Source: Mactromeris polynyma (Eukaryota; Mollusca; Bivalvia; Venerida; Mactridae). Taken from it: 64,000 bases of DNA. Under the pieces are notes generated by a model. The model made no database searches. It saw only the letters and a list, made by a program, of their open reading frames with translations, and was not told where the DNA came from. The translations under genes and the position numbers were made by a program. The stretch spans positions 21,067,553-21,131,552 of the forward strand of contig JASFXZ010000009.1 of assembly GCA_032209605.1 (NCBI GenBank), in the 5' to 3' direction. This document shows, piece by piece, positions 24,231 to 39,000 of this stretch. The stretch's first letter is position 1, and each line of letters opens with the position of its first letter.

Positions 24231-26759
24231 TATATTTACTGTTTTTGTTGCAATTAGTGAGGAAAATATAGTTCACCTTTTGATTATATTGACTTAATAT
24301 ACCTAAAGAATATGCACTAATTCCCACTTTCAATGCATTTTATAGGTATATTTGAGTTCATTTTGGAATATATTGAACTAAAATTCAAATATAATGTGTT
24401 ATATGTACTATTTTGAATCAATTACTGAGGAAAATATAGTTCACAAGTTGATTGTATAGACCTCATATACCTAAAGAGTATGCACAATTTTCCACTTTGA
24501 ATGCAATGTGTGGGTATATCTGAGTTCATTGTTGCATATATGGACCTAAAATTCATATGTAATATGTTATATTCACTGTTTTAAATGCAATTATTGAGGA
24601 AAATAGAGTTCACCTGTTGATTATATTGACCTAATATACCTAAAGAATATGCAAAATTGTCCACTTTGAATGCAGTTTATTGGTAAATTAGAGTTTATTT
24701 TTGAATATATTGAACTAAAATTCATATGTAATAAGTTATTTTCACTATTTTGATTGCAATTAGTGAGAATAATAGAGTTCACCTATTGATTATATTGACC
24801 TATTATACCTAAAGAATATGCACAATTTTCCACTTTGAATGCAATGTATGTCTATTTTTGAGTTCATTTTTGCATACATTGACATAAAATTCATATATAT
24901 TGTCTTATATTTACTATTTTGAATGCAATTACTGAGGAAAATACAGTTCATATGTTGATTGTATGGACCTAATATACCTAAAGAATATGCACAATTTTCC
25001 ACTTTGAATGCAATGTGTGGGTATATCTGAGTTCATTGTTGCATATATGGACCTAAAATTCATATATAATATGTTATATTTACTATTTTGAATGCAATTA
25101 GTGAGGAAAATAGTGTTCAACTGTTGATTATATTGACCTAACATACCTAAAGAATATGCACTATTTTCCACTTTGAGTGCAATGTATGTGTATATTTGAG
25201 TTTATTTTTGCATATATATACCTACAATTCATATATAATGTGTTATATTTACAATTTTGAATGCAATTTGTGAGTTAAATAGAGTTCACCTATTGATTAT
25301 ATAGACCTAATATACCTAAAGAATATGCACTATTTTCCACTTTGAGTGCAATGCATGTGTATATTTGAGTTCATTTTTGCATATATTGACCTACAATTCA
25401 TATATATTGTGTTATATTTACTATTTTGAATGCAATTAGTGAGTAAAATAGAGTTCACCTATTGATTATATAGACCTAATATACCTAAAGAATATGCACA
25501 ATTTCCACTTTGAATGCAATGTATGGATATATTTGAGTTCATTTTTGCATATATTGACATAAATCTCATATACAATATGTTATATTCACTGTTTTAAATG
25601 CAATTAGTGAGGACAATAGAGTAGACCTGTTGATTAGATTGACCTAATATACCTAAAGAATATGCAAAACTTTCCACTTTGAATGCAGTTCATTGGTAAA
25701 TTTGAGTTTATTTTTGAATATATTGAACTAAAATTCATATGTAATAAGTTACATTCACTGTTTTGAATGCAATTAGTGAGAAAAATAGAGTTCACCTATT
25801 GATAATATAGACCTAATATACCTAAACAATATGCACAATTTTCCACTTTGAATGCAATGTATGTGTATATTTGAGTTCATTTTTGCATATTTCGACCTAA
25901 AATTCATATATAATGTGTCATATTTACTATTTGAATGCAATTACTGGGGACAATACAGTGCATATGTTGATTGTATGGACCTAATATACCTAAAGAATAT
26001 GCACAAATTCCTATTTGAATGCAATTTATTGGTGTATTAGAGTTCATGTTTGAATATATTGAACTAAAATTCATATGTAATATGTTATATTCACTGTTTT
26101 TAAATGCAATTAGTGAGGAAAATAGAGTTCACAAGTTGATTGGATTTACCTAATGTACCTAAAGAATATGTACAATTTTCCACTTTGAATGCAGTTCAAT
26201 AGTATATTTCAGTTTATCTTAGAATTTAATTAACTAAAATACATAGGTAATAAGTTATATTCACTGTTTTGAATGCAATTAGTGAGGAAAATAGAGTTCA
26301 CCTATTGATTATATAGACCTAATATATTTAAAAAATATGACACTATTTTCCACTTTGAGTGCAATGTATGTGTATATTTGAGTTCATTTTTACATATATT
26401 GACCTAAAATTCATATATAATGTGTTATATTTACTATTTGAATGCAATTACTGAGGAAAATGCAGTTCACATGTTGATTGTATGGACCTAATATACTTAA
26501 GGATATGCACAATTTTCCACCTTTGAATGCAATTTATGGGTGTATTAGAGTTCATGTTTGCAATATATTGAACTAAAATTCATATGTAATATGTTATATT
26601 CACTGTTTTAAATGCAATTAGTGAGGAAAATAGAGTTCACCTGTTGTTTATATAGACCTAATATACCTAAAGAATATGCAAAAATTTCCCACTTTCAATG
26701 CAATTTATGGTATATGTTGAGTTCATTTGTGAATCTATAGACCTACAATTCATCTATAA

Positions 26760-27550
26760 TAAATACAAGTATTTCAAAAAGTGTGCGTTTTGACATTTTA
26801 GACACCTGTAATCTCAATGACCGGCTCTCGCAAACTGCTTGAGGGAAAAAATCTTGAAGTTACATTTTTTTATCCGGGCATGGTGGACGGAGCTCCGAAA
26901 AAACACGCCGTATGTTAAACATTTAACCGGTTCTCACTCGTTGGAAATAAAGAAAATACCCTCACTCGTTGGAAATAATCACTTTTACCATATTATCCGG
27001 CTGTATCACGGTATTTGCGGGGCGGAATTGTCGGTCCTAGTTATTGTTATGCAAGGCGAAGTGTAAATTAGAACCTACCTCTAGTTCAGTTTGAATACTT
27101 TGAAGTACAGTGAATATAAATTCGTTACATTTTTAGACAACCCTTCATTTAAGCATCTATGATTTTATACTATGAAATACAGAAGGTTAAAAGTGAACAA
27201 AAAGAAGAACCATATAACCTTACAGCTTCAAACATGCTAAGGTTTGCTAGAAGAGTTATTAATTAACTTTAAAGATATGAGATGGGTTTGAAAAAAAGCA
27301 ATCTGACACAATATTAGATAGCTACACCATAATTTAAGTATTAAATGATTCTGTATAGCATGTTGTAATCATATTAGTATTTTAATTTTCATTAATTAAT
27401 GAGGAATTCCAGATATCTTAGGCTATATGATCAGATTACTTGAATAATTTGAAGGCCGCAATTACAGTGTCTCATTTGAAATATTGTTATGCTCTGGTCC
27501 CCAAATAAACAACATGAAATATCAGTTAAATTCATAATAAATAATCTTAT
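26760..27550 (+). repeat. Satellite-embedded module, copy 3 (near-duplicate of copy 2)
   Basis: Almost identical to copy 2 except for single-base indels, for example 'ccggctctcgcaaactgcttg' against 'ccggtctcgcaaactttg' and 'ccgaaaaaacac' against 'ccgaaaaacac'. These break the ORF of copy 2. The copy is part of the 1.95-kb duplicated block that runs into the N gap. Confidence 0.8.
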
Positions 27551-28084
27551 ATTTACTGTTTTTGTTGCAATTAGTGAGGAAAATATAGTTCACCTTTTGA
27601 TTATATTGACTTAATATACCTAAAGAAAAGCACTAATTCCCACTTTCAATGCATTTTATAGGTATATTTGAGTTCATTTTGGAATATATTGAACTAAAAT
27701 TCAAATATAATGTGTTATATGTACTATTTTGAATCAATTACTGAGGAAAATATAGTTCACAAGTTGATTGTATAGACCTCATATACCTAAAGAGTATGCA
27801 CAATTTTCCACTTTGAATGCAATGTGTGGGTATATCTGAGTTCATTGTTGCATATATGGACCTAAAATTCATATGTAATATGTTATATTCACTGTTTTAA
27901 ATGCAATTATTGAGGAAAATAGAGTTCACCTGTTGATTATATTGACCTAATATACCTATCAAAGAATATGCAAAATTGTCCACTTTGAATGCAGTTTATT
28001 GGTAAATTAGAGTTTATTTTTGAATATATTGAACTAAAATTCATATGTAATAAGTTATTTTCACTATTTTGATTGCAATTAGTG

Positions 28085-28284
28085 NNNNNNNNNNNNNNNN
28101 NNNNNNNNNNNNNNNNNNNNNNNNNNNNNNNNNNNNNNNNNNNNNNNNNNNNNNNNNNNNNNNNNNNNNNNNNNNNNNNNNNNNNNNNNNNNNNNNNNNN
28201 NNNNNNNNNNNNNNNNNNNNNNNNNNNNNNNNNNNNNNNNNNNNNNNNNNNNNNNNNNNNNNNNNNNNNNNNNNNNNNNNNNNN
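28085..28284. other. Assembly gap, exactly 200 N
   Basis: A run of 200 undefined bases separates the 169-bp satellite from the 196-bp satellite. A round length implies a placeholder rather than a measured distance. Confidence 0.99.
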
Positions 28285-31200
28285 TTGTCCAATATTGATC
28301 ACACATGCATATAATTAAAGGATTTTCATAGTACAATGCATATAGATACCTAACTTAGTTGTTCTGAGTCTCTCAGAATGAATATGGGCATTTTTGTATG
28401 ACAGATGTCTATAAAACCCAAAGAAATTCAGTTTATATCCGGTTATTTCGACAGACATATTAACCCCTAAAATCATTATTTATTGTCCAATATTGATCAA
28501 ACATGTATATAATTAAAGGAATTTCATAGTACAATGCACATATATACCTAACTAAGTTGTCCTGAGTCTCTCAGAATGCATATGGGCATTTTTGTATGAC
28601 AGATGTCAATAAAAACCAAAGAAATTCAGTTTATCCAGTTATTTTGACAGACATATTAACCCCTAAAATCATTATTTATTGTCCAATATTAATCAAACAT
28701 GCATATAATTAAAGGAATTCATAGTACAATGCATATAGATACCTAACTTAGTTGTCCTGAGTCTCTCAGAATGAATATGGGCATTTTTGTATGACAGATG
28801 TCAATAAAAACCAAAGAAATTCAGTTTATCCAGTTATTTCAACAGACATATTAACCCCTAAAATCATTATTTATTGTCCAATATTGATCAAATATGCATA
28901 TAATTAAAGGAATTTCATAGTACAATGCACATAGATACCTAACTTAGTTGTCCTGAGTCTCTCAGAATGAATATGGGCATTTTTGTATGACAGATGTCAA
29001 TAAAAACCAAAGAAATTCAGTTTATCCAGTTATTTCGACAGACATATTAACCCCTAAAATCATTATTTATTGTCCAATATTGATCAAACATGCATATAAT
29101 TAAAGGATTTTCATAGTACAATGCACATATTTACCTAACTTAGTAGTTCTGAGTCTCTCAGAATGAATTTGGGCATTTTTGTATGACAGATGTCAATAAA
29201 AACCAAAGAAATTCAGTTTATCCAGTTATTTCAACAGACATATTAACCCTAAAATCATTATTTATTGTCCGATATTGATCAAACATGCATATAATTAAAG
29301 GAATTTCATAGTACAATGCACATAGATACCTAACTTAGTTGTCCTGAGTCTCTCAGAATGAATATGGGCATTTTTGTATGACAGATGTCAATAAAAACCA
29401 AAGAAATTCAGTTTTATCCAGTTATTTCAACAGACATATTAACCCCTAAAATCATTATTTTTTGTCCAATATTGATCAGACATGCATATAATTAAAGGAA
29501 TTCATAGTACAATGCACATAGATACCTAACTTAGTTGTCCTGAGTCTCTCAGAATGAATATGGGCATTTTTGTATGACAGATGTCAATAAAAACCAAAGA
29601 AATTCAGTTTATCCAGTTATTTCGACAGACATATTAACCCCTAAAATCATTATTTATTGTCCAATATTAATCAAACATGCATATAATTAAAGGATTTTCA
29701 TAGTACAATGCACATCTTTACCCTAACTTAGTTGTTCTGAATCTCTCAGAATGAATATGGGCATTTTTGTATGACAGATGTCAATAAAAACCAAAGAAAT
29801 TCAGTTTATCCAGTTATTTCGACAGACATATTAACCCCTAAAATCATTATTTATTGTTCAATATTGATCAAACATGCATATAATTAAAGGAATTTCATAG
29901 TACAATGCACATAGATACCTAACTTAGTTGTCCTGAGTCTCTCAGAATGAATATGGGCATTTTTGTATGACAGATGTCAATAAAAACCAAAGAAATTCAG
30001 TTTATCCAGTTATTTCGACAGACATATTAACCCCTAAAATCATTATTTATTGTCCAATATTGATCAAACATGCATATAATTAAAGGATTTTCATAGTACA
30101 ATGCACATATTTACCTAACTTAGTAGTTCTGAGTCTCTCAGAATGAATTTGGGCATTTTTGTATGACAGATGTCAATAAAAACCAAAGAAAATTCAGTTT
30201 ATCCAGTTATTTCAACAGACATATTAACCCCTAAAATCATTATTTATTGTCCGATATTGATCAGACATGCATATAATTAAAGGAATTCATAGTACAATGC
30301 ACATAGATACCTAACTTAGTTGTCCTGAGTCTCTCAGAATGAATATGGGCATTTTTGTTTGACAGATGTCAATAAAAAACCAAAGAAATTCAGTTTATCC
30401 AGTTATTTCGACAGACATATTAACCCCTAAAATCATTATTTATTGTCCAATATTAATCAAACATGCATATAATTAAAGGATTTTCATAGTACAATGCACA
30501 TCTTTACCTAACTTAGTTGTTCTGAATCTCTCAGAATGAATATGGGCATTTTTGTATGACAGATGTCAATAAAAACCAAAGAAATTCAGTTTATCCAGTT
30601 ATTTCGACAGACATATTAACCCCTAAAATCATTATTTATTGTTCAATATTGATCAAACATGCATATAATTAAAGGAATTTCATAGTACAATGCACATAGA
30701 TACCTAACTTAGTTGTCCTGAGTCTCTCAGAATGAATATGGGCATTTTTGTATGACAGATGTCAATAAAAACCAAAGAAATTCAGTTTATCCAGTTATTT
30801 CAACAGACATATTAACCCCTAAAATCATTATTTTTTGTCCAATATTGATCAGACATGCATATAATTAAAGGAATTCATAGTACAATGCACATAGATACAC
30901 TAACTTAGTTGTCCTGAGTCTCTCAGAATGAATATGGGCATTTTTGTATGACAGATGTCAATAAAAACCAAAGAAATTCGATTTATCCGTTATTTCGACA
31001 GACATATTAACCCCTAAAATCATTATTTATTGTCCAATATTAATCAAAACATGCATATAATTAAAGGATTTTCATAGTACAATGCACATCTTTACCTAAC
31101 TTAGTTGTTCTGAATCTCTCAGAATGAATATGGGCATTTTTGTATGACAGATGTCAATAAAAACCAAAGAAATTCAGTTTATCCAGTTATTTCGACAGAC

Positions 31201-32973
31201 ATATTAACCCCTAAAATCATTATTTATTGTTCAATATTGATCAAACATGCATATAATTAAAGGAATTTCATAGTACAATGCACATAGATACCTAACTTAG
31301 TTGTCCTGAGTCTCTCAGAATGAATATGGGCATTTTTGTATGACAGATGTCAATAAAAACCAAAGAAATTCAGTTTATCCAGTTATTTCAACAGACATAT
31401 TAACCCCTAAAAATCATTATTTATTGTCCAATATTGATCAGACATGCATATAATTAAAGGAATTCATAGTACAATGCACATAGATACCTAACTTAGTTGT
31501 CCTGAGTCTCTCAGAATGAATATGGGCATTTTTGTATGACAGATGTCAATAAAACCCAAAGAAATTCAGTTTATCCGGTTATTTTGACAGACATATTAAC
31601 CCCTAAAATCATTATTTATTGTCCAATATTGATCACACATGCATATAATTAAAGGAATTTCATAGTACAATGCACATAGATACCTAACTTAGTTGTCCTG
31701 AGTCTCTCAGAATGAATATGGGCATTTTTGTATGACAGATGTCAATAAAAACCAAAGAAATTCAGTTTATCCAGTTATTTCGAAAGACATATTGACCCCT
31801 AAAATCATTATTTATTGTCCAATATTAATCAAACATGCATATAATTAAAGGATTTTCATAGTACAATGCACATCTTTACCTAACTTAGTTGTTCTGAATC
31901 TCTCAGAATGAATATGGCATTTTTGTATGACAGATGTCAATAAAAACCAAAGAAATTCAGTTTATCCAGTTATTTCAACAGACATATTAACCCCTAAAAT
32001 CATTATTTATTGTTCAATATTGATCAAACATGCATATAATTAAAGGAATTTCATAGTACAGTGCACATAGATACCTAACTTAGTTGTCCTGAGTCTCTCA
32101 GAATGAATATGGGCATTTTTGTATGACAGATGTCAATAAAAACCAAAGAAATTCAGTTTATCCAGTTATTTCAACAGACATATTAACCCCTAAAATCATT
32201 ATTGATTGTCCAATATTGATCAAACATGCATATAATTAAAGGAATTCATAGTACAATGCACATAGATACCTAACTTAGTTGTCCTGAGTCTCTCAGAATG
32301 AATATGGGCATTTTTGTATGACAGATGTCAATAAAACCCAAAGAAATTCAGTTTATCCGGTTATTTTGACAGACATATTAACCCCTAAAATCATTATTTA
32401 TTGTCCAATATTGATCACACATGCATATAATTAAAGGAATTTCATAGTACAATGTACATAGATACCTAACTTAGTTGTCCTGAGTCTCTCAGAATGAATA
32501 TGGGCATTTTTGTATGACAGATGTCAATAAAACCCAAAGAAATTCAGTTTATCCGGTTATTTTGACAGACATATTAACCCTAAAATCATTATTTATTGTC
32601 CAATATTGATCACACATGCATATAATTAAAGGATTTTCATAGTACAATGCATATAGATACCTAACTTAGTTGTTCTGAGTCTCTCAGAATGAATATGGGC
32701 ATTTTTGTATGACAGATGTCTATAAACCCAAGAAATTCAGTTTAATCCGGTTATTTCGACAGACATATTAACCCCTAAAATCATTATTTATTGTCCAATA
32801 TTGATCAAACATGCATATAATGAAAGGAATTTCATAGTACAATCCACATAGATACCTAACTTAGTTGTCCTGAGTCTCTCAGAATGAATATGGGCATTTT
32901 TGTATGACAGATGTCAATAAAAACCAAAGAAATTCAGTTTATCCAGTTATTTCGACAGATATATTAACCCCTA
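28285..32973 (+). repeat. 196-bp satellite, second block, forward arm
   Basis: About 24 monomers in the same orientation as the block at 1-3127. They contain many single-base indels (for example 'tttatatccgg', 'gttttatcc', 'gatacactaac'). It is a mirror image of 33028-37718. Confidence 0.95.
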
Positions 32974-33027
32974 AAATCATTATTTATTGTCCAATATTGA
33001 TCAAACATGCATATAATTAAAGGAATT

Positions 33028-36000
33028 TAGGGGTTAATATATCTGTCGAAATAACTGGATAAACTGAATTTCTTTGGTTTTTATTGACATCTGTCATACA
33101 AAAATGCCCATATTCATTCTGAGAGACTCAGGACAACTAAGTTAGGTATCTATGTGGATTGTACTATGAAATTCCTTTCAATATATGCATGTTTGATCAA
33201 TATTGGACAATAAATAATGATTTTTAGGGGTTAATATGTCTGTCGAAATAACGGATAAACTGAATTTCTTTGGGTTTTATAGACATCTGTCATACAAAAA
33301 TGCCCATATTCATTCTGAGAGACTCAGAACAACTAAGTTAGGTATCTATATGCATTGTACTATGAAAATCCTTTAATTATATGCATGTGTGATCAATATT
33401 GGACAATAAATAATGATTTTAGGGGTTAATATGTCTGTCAAAATAACCGGATAAACTGAATTTCTTTGGGTTTTATTGACATCTGTCATACAAAAATGCC
33501 CATATTCATTCTGAGAGACTCAGGACAACTAAGTTAGGTATCTATGCTACATTGTACTATGAAATTCCTTTAATTATATGCATGTGTGATCAATATTGGA
33601 CAATAAATAATGATTTTAGGGGTTAATATGTCTGTCAAAATAACCGGATAAACTGAATTTCTTTGGGTTTTATTGACATCTGTCATACAAAAATGCCCAT
33701 ATTCATTCTGAGAGACTCAGGACAACTAAGTTAGGTATCTATGTGCATTGTACTATGAATTCCTTTAATTATATGCATGTTTGATCAATATTGGACAATC
33801 AATAATGATTTTAGGGGTTAATATGTCTGTTGAAATAACATAACTGGATAAACTGAATTTCTTTGGTTTTTATTGACATCTGTCATACAAAAATGCCCAT
33901 ATTCATTCTGAGAGACTCAGGACAACTAAGTTAGGTATCTATATGCATTGTACTATGAATTCCTTTAATTATATGCATGTTTGATTAATATTGGACAATA
34001 AATAATGATTTTAGGGGTTAATATGTCTGTCAAAATAACTGGATAAACTGAATTTCTTTGGTTTTTATTGACATCTGTCATACAAAAATGCCCATATGCA
34101 TTCTGAGAGACTCAGGACAACTAAGTTAGGTATATATGTGCATTGTACTATGAAATTCCTTTAATTATATGCATGTTTGATCAATATTGGACAATAAATA
34201 ATGATTTTAGGGGTTAATATGTCTGTCGAAATAACTGGATAAACTGAATTTCTTTGGTTTTTATTGACATCTGTCATACAAAAATGCCCATATTCATTCT
34301 GAGAGACTCAGGACAACTAAGTTAGGTATCTATGTGCATTGTACTATGAAATTCCTTTAATTATATGCATGTTTGATCAATATTGGACAATAAATAATGA
34401 TTTTAGGGGTTAATATGTCTGTTGAAATAACTGGATAAACTGAATTTCTTTGGTTTTTATTGACATCTGTCATACAAAAATGCCTATATTCATTCTGAGA
34501 GACTCAGAACAACTAAGTTAGGTATCTATGTGCATTGTACAATGAAATTCCTTTTATTATATGCATGTTTGATCAATATTGGACAATAAATAATGATTTT
34601 AGGGGTTAATATGTCTGTTGAAATAACTGGATAAACTGAATTTCTTTGGTTTTTATTGACATCTGTCATACAAAAATGCCCATATTCATTCTGAGAGACT
34701 CAGGACAACTAAGTTAGGTATCTATGTGCATTGTACTATGAAATTCCTTTAATTATATGCATGTTTGATCAATATTGAACAATAAATAATGATTTTAGGG
34801 GTTAATATGTCTGTCGAAATAACTGGATAAACTGAATTTCTTTGGTTTTTATTGACATCTGTCATACAAAAATGCCCATATTCATTCTGAGAGATTCAGA
34901 ACAACTAAGTTAGGTAAAGATGTGCATTGTACTATGAAAATCCTTTAATTATATGCATGTTTGATTAATATTGGACAATAAATAATGATTTTAGGGGTTA
35001 ATATGTCTGTCGAAATAACTGGATAAATCGAATTTCTTTGGTTTTTATTGACATCTGTCATACAAAAATGCCCATATTCATTCTGAGAGACTCAGGACAA
35101 CTAAGTTAGGTATCTATGTGCATTGTACTATGAATTCCTTTAATTATATGCATGTCTGATCAATATTGGACAAAAAATAATGATTTTAGGGGTTAATATG
35201 TCTGTTGAAATAACTGGATAAACTGAATTTCTTTGGTTTTTATTGACATCTGTCATACAAAAATGCCCATATTCATTCTGAGAGACTCAGGACAACTAAG
35301 TTAGGTATCTATGTGCATTGTACTATGAAATTCCTTTAATTATATGCATGTTTGATCAATATTGAACAATAAATAATGATTTTAGGGGTTAATATGTCTG
35401 TCGAAATAACTGGATAAACTGAATTTCTTTGGTTTTTATTGACATCTGTCATACAAAAATGCCCATATTCATTCTGAGAGATTCAGAACAACTAAGTTAG
35501 GTAAAGATGTGCATTGTACTATGAAAATCCTTTAATTATATGCATGTTTGATTAATATTGGACAATAAATAATGATTTTAGGGGTTAATATGTCTGTCGA
35601 AATAACTGGATAAACTGAATTTCTTTGGTTTTTATTGACATCTGTCAAACAAAAATGCCCATATTCATTCTGAGAGACTCAGGACAACTAAGTTAGGTAT
35701 CTATGTGCATTGTACTATGAATTCCTTTAATTATATGCATGTCTGATCAATATCGGACAATAAATAATGATTTTAGGGGTTAATATGTCTGTTGAAATAA
35801 CTGGATAAACTGAATTTCTTTGGTTTTTATTGACATCTGTCATACAAAAATGCCCAAATTCATTCTGAGAGACTCAGAACTACTAAGTTAGGTAAATATG
35901 TGCATTGTACTATGAAAATCCTTTAATTATATGCATGTTTGATCAATATTGGACAATAAATAATGATTTTAGGGGTTAATATGTCTGTCGAAATAACTGG

Positions 36001-39000
36001 ATAAACTGAATTTCTTTGGTTTTTATTGACATCTGTCATACAAAAATGCCCATATTCATTCTGAGAGACTCAGGACAACTAAGTTAGGTATCTATGTGCA
36101 TTGTACTATGAAATTCCTTTAATTATATGCATGTTTGATCAATATTGAACAATAAATAATGATTTTAGGGGTTAATATGTCTGTCGAAATAACTGGATAA
36201 ACTGAATTTCTTTGGTTTTTATTGACATCTGTCATACAAAAATGCCCATATTCATTCTGAGAGATTCAGAACAACTAAGTTAGGTAAAGATGTGCATTGT
36301 ACTATGAAAATCCTTTAATTATATGCATGTTTGATTAATATTGGACAATAAATAATGATTTTAGGGGTTAATATGTCTGTCGAAATAACTGGATAAACTG
36401 AATTTCTTTGGTTTTTATTGACATCTGTCATACAAAAATGCCCATATTCATTCTGAGAGACTCAGGACAACTAAGTTAGGTATCTATGTGCATTGTACTA
36501 TGAATTCCTTTAATTATATGCATGTCTGATCAATATTGGACAAAAAATAATGATTTTAGGGGTTAATATGTCTGTTGAAATAACTGGATAAACTGAATTT
36601 CTTTGGTTTTTATTGACATCTGTCATACAAAAATGCCCATATTCATTCTGAGAGACTCAGGACAACTAAGTTAGGTATCTATGTGCATTGTACTATGAAA
36701 TTCCTTTAATTATATGCATGTTTGATCAATATCGGACAATAAATAATGATTTTAGGGGTTAATATGTCTGTTGAAATAACTGGATAAACTGAATTTCTTT
36801 GGTTTTTATTGACATCTGTCATACAAAAATGCCCAAATTCATTCTGAGAGACTCAGAACTACTAAGTTAGGTAAATATGTGCATTGTACTATGAAAATCC
36901 TTTAATTATATGCATGTTTGATCAATATTGGACAATAAATAATGATTTTAGGGGTTAATATGTCTGTCGAAATAACTGGATAAACTGAATTTCTTTGGTT
37001 TTTATTGACATCTGTCATACAAAAATGCCCATATTCATTCTGAGAGACTCAGGACAACTAAGTTAGGTATCTATGTGCATTGTACTATGAAATTCCTTTA
37101 ATTATATGCATATTTGATCAATATTGGACAATAAATAATGATTTTAGGGGTTAATATGTCTGTTGAAATAACTGGATAAACTGAATTTCTTTGGTTTTTA
37201 TTGACATCTGTCATACAAAAATGCCCATATTCATTCTGAGAGACTCAGGACAACTAAGTTAGGTATCTATATGCATTGTACTATGAATTCCTTTAATTAT
37301 ATGCATGTTTGATTAATATTGGACAATAAATAATGATTTTAGGGGTTAATATGTCTGTCAAAATAACTGGATAAACTGAATTTCTTTGGTTTTTATTGAC
37401 ATCTGTCATACAAAAATGCCCATATGCATTCTGAGAGACTCAGGACAACTTAGTTAGGTATATATGTGCATTGTACTATGAAATTCCTTTAATTATATAC
37501 ATGTTTGATCAATATTGGACAATAAATAATGATTTTAGGGGTTAATATGTCTGTCGAAATAACCGGATAAACTGAATTTCTTTGGGTTTTATAGACATCT
37601 GTCATACAAAAATGCCCATATTCATTCTGAGAGACTCAGAACAACTAAGTTAGGTATCTATATGCATTGTACTATGAAAATCCTTTAATTATATGCATGT
37701 GTGATCAATATTGGACAATAAATAATGATTTTAGGGGTTAATATGTCTGTCAAAATAACCGGATAAACTGAATTTCTTTGGGTTTTATTGACATCTGTCA
37801 TACAAAAATGCCCATATTCATTCTGAGAGACTCAGGACAACTAAGTTAGGTATCTATGTACATTGTACTATGAAATTCCTTTAATTATATGCATGTGTGA
37901 TCAATATTGGACAATAAATAATGATTTTAGGGGTTAATATGTCTGTCAAAATAACCGGATAAACTGAATTTCTTTGGGTTTTATTGACATCTGTCATACA
38001 AAAATGCCCATATTCATTCTGAGAGACTCAGGACAACTAAGTTAGGTATCTATGTGCATTGTACTATGAATTCCTTTAATTATATGCATGTTTGATCAAT
38101 ATTGGACAATCAATAATGATTTTAGGGGTTAATATGTCTGTTGAAATAACTGGATAAACTGAATTTCTTTGGTTTTTATTGACATCTGTCATACAAAAAT
38201 GCCCATATTCATTCTGAGAGACTCAGGACAACTAAGTTAGGTATCTATGTGCACTGTACTATGAAATTCCTTTAATTATATGCATGTTTGATCAATATTG
38301 AACAATAAATAATGATTTTAGGGGTTAATATGTCTGTCGAAATAACTGGATAAACTGAATTTCTTTGGTTTTTATTGACATCTGTCATACAAAAATGCCC
38401 ATATTCATTCTGAGAGATTCAGAACAACTAAGTTAGGTAAAGATGTGCATTGTACTATGAAAATCCTTTAATTATATGCATGTTTGATTAATATTGGACA
38501 ATAAATAATGATTTTAGGGGTCAATATGTCTTTCGAAATAACTGGATAAACTGAATTTCTTTGGTTTTTATTGACATCTGTCATACAAAAATGCCCATAT
38601 TCATTCTGAGAGACTCAGGACAACTAAGTTAGGTATCTATGTGCATTGTACTATGAAATTCCTTTAATTATATGCATGTGTGATCAATATTGGACAATAA
38701 ATAATGATTTTAGGGGTTAATATGTCTGTCAAAATAACCGGATAAACTGAATTTCTTTGGGTTTTATTGACATCTGTCATACAAAAATGCCCATATTCAT
38801 TCTGAGAGACTCAGGACAACTAAGTTAGGTATCTATGTGCATTGTACTATGAATTCCTTTAATTATATGCATGTCTGATCAATATTGGACAATAAATAAT
38901 GATTTTAGGGGTTAATATGTCTGTTGAAATAACTGGATAAACTGAATTTCTTTGGTTTTTATTGACATCTGTCATACAAAAATGCCCATATTCATTCTGA

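Larger units (their letters stand above)
18851..28084 (+). repeat. 169-bp satellite built from two 84-bp halves
   Basis: The basic period is about 169 bp (anchors near 20253, 20422, 20590, 20759). Each unit is two diverged halves that start 'ttgaatgcaat'. One has 'tagtgaggaaaatagagttcac...acctaaagaatatgc'. The other has 'ttatgggtgtattagagttcat...aaaattcatatgtaat'. The array is interrupted by three copies of a non-satellite module (19.31, 23.45 and 26.76 kb). The array proper restarts right after each module with the same phase word 'tatatttactgtttt'. It ends at the N gap. Confidence 0.93.

Noticed and set aside
20629..25171. Many minus-strand open frames with 'NCIQSG…CIFFRYIRSI' repeats
   Set aside because: They are translations of the 169-bp satellite; the same peptide recurs with the repeat period and no frame is maintained.
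27937..28336. Open frames crossing the N gap
   Set aside because: They consist largely of undefined residues from the 200-N run.
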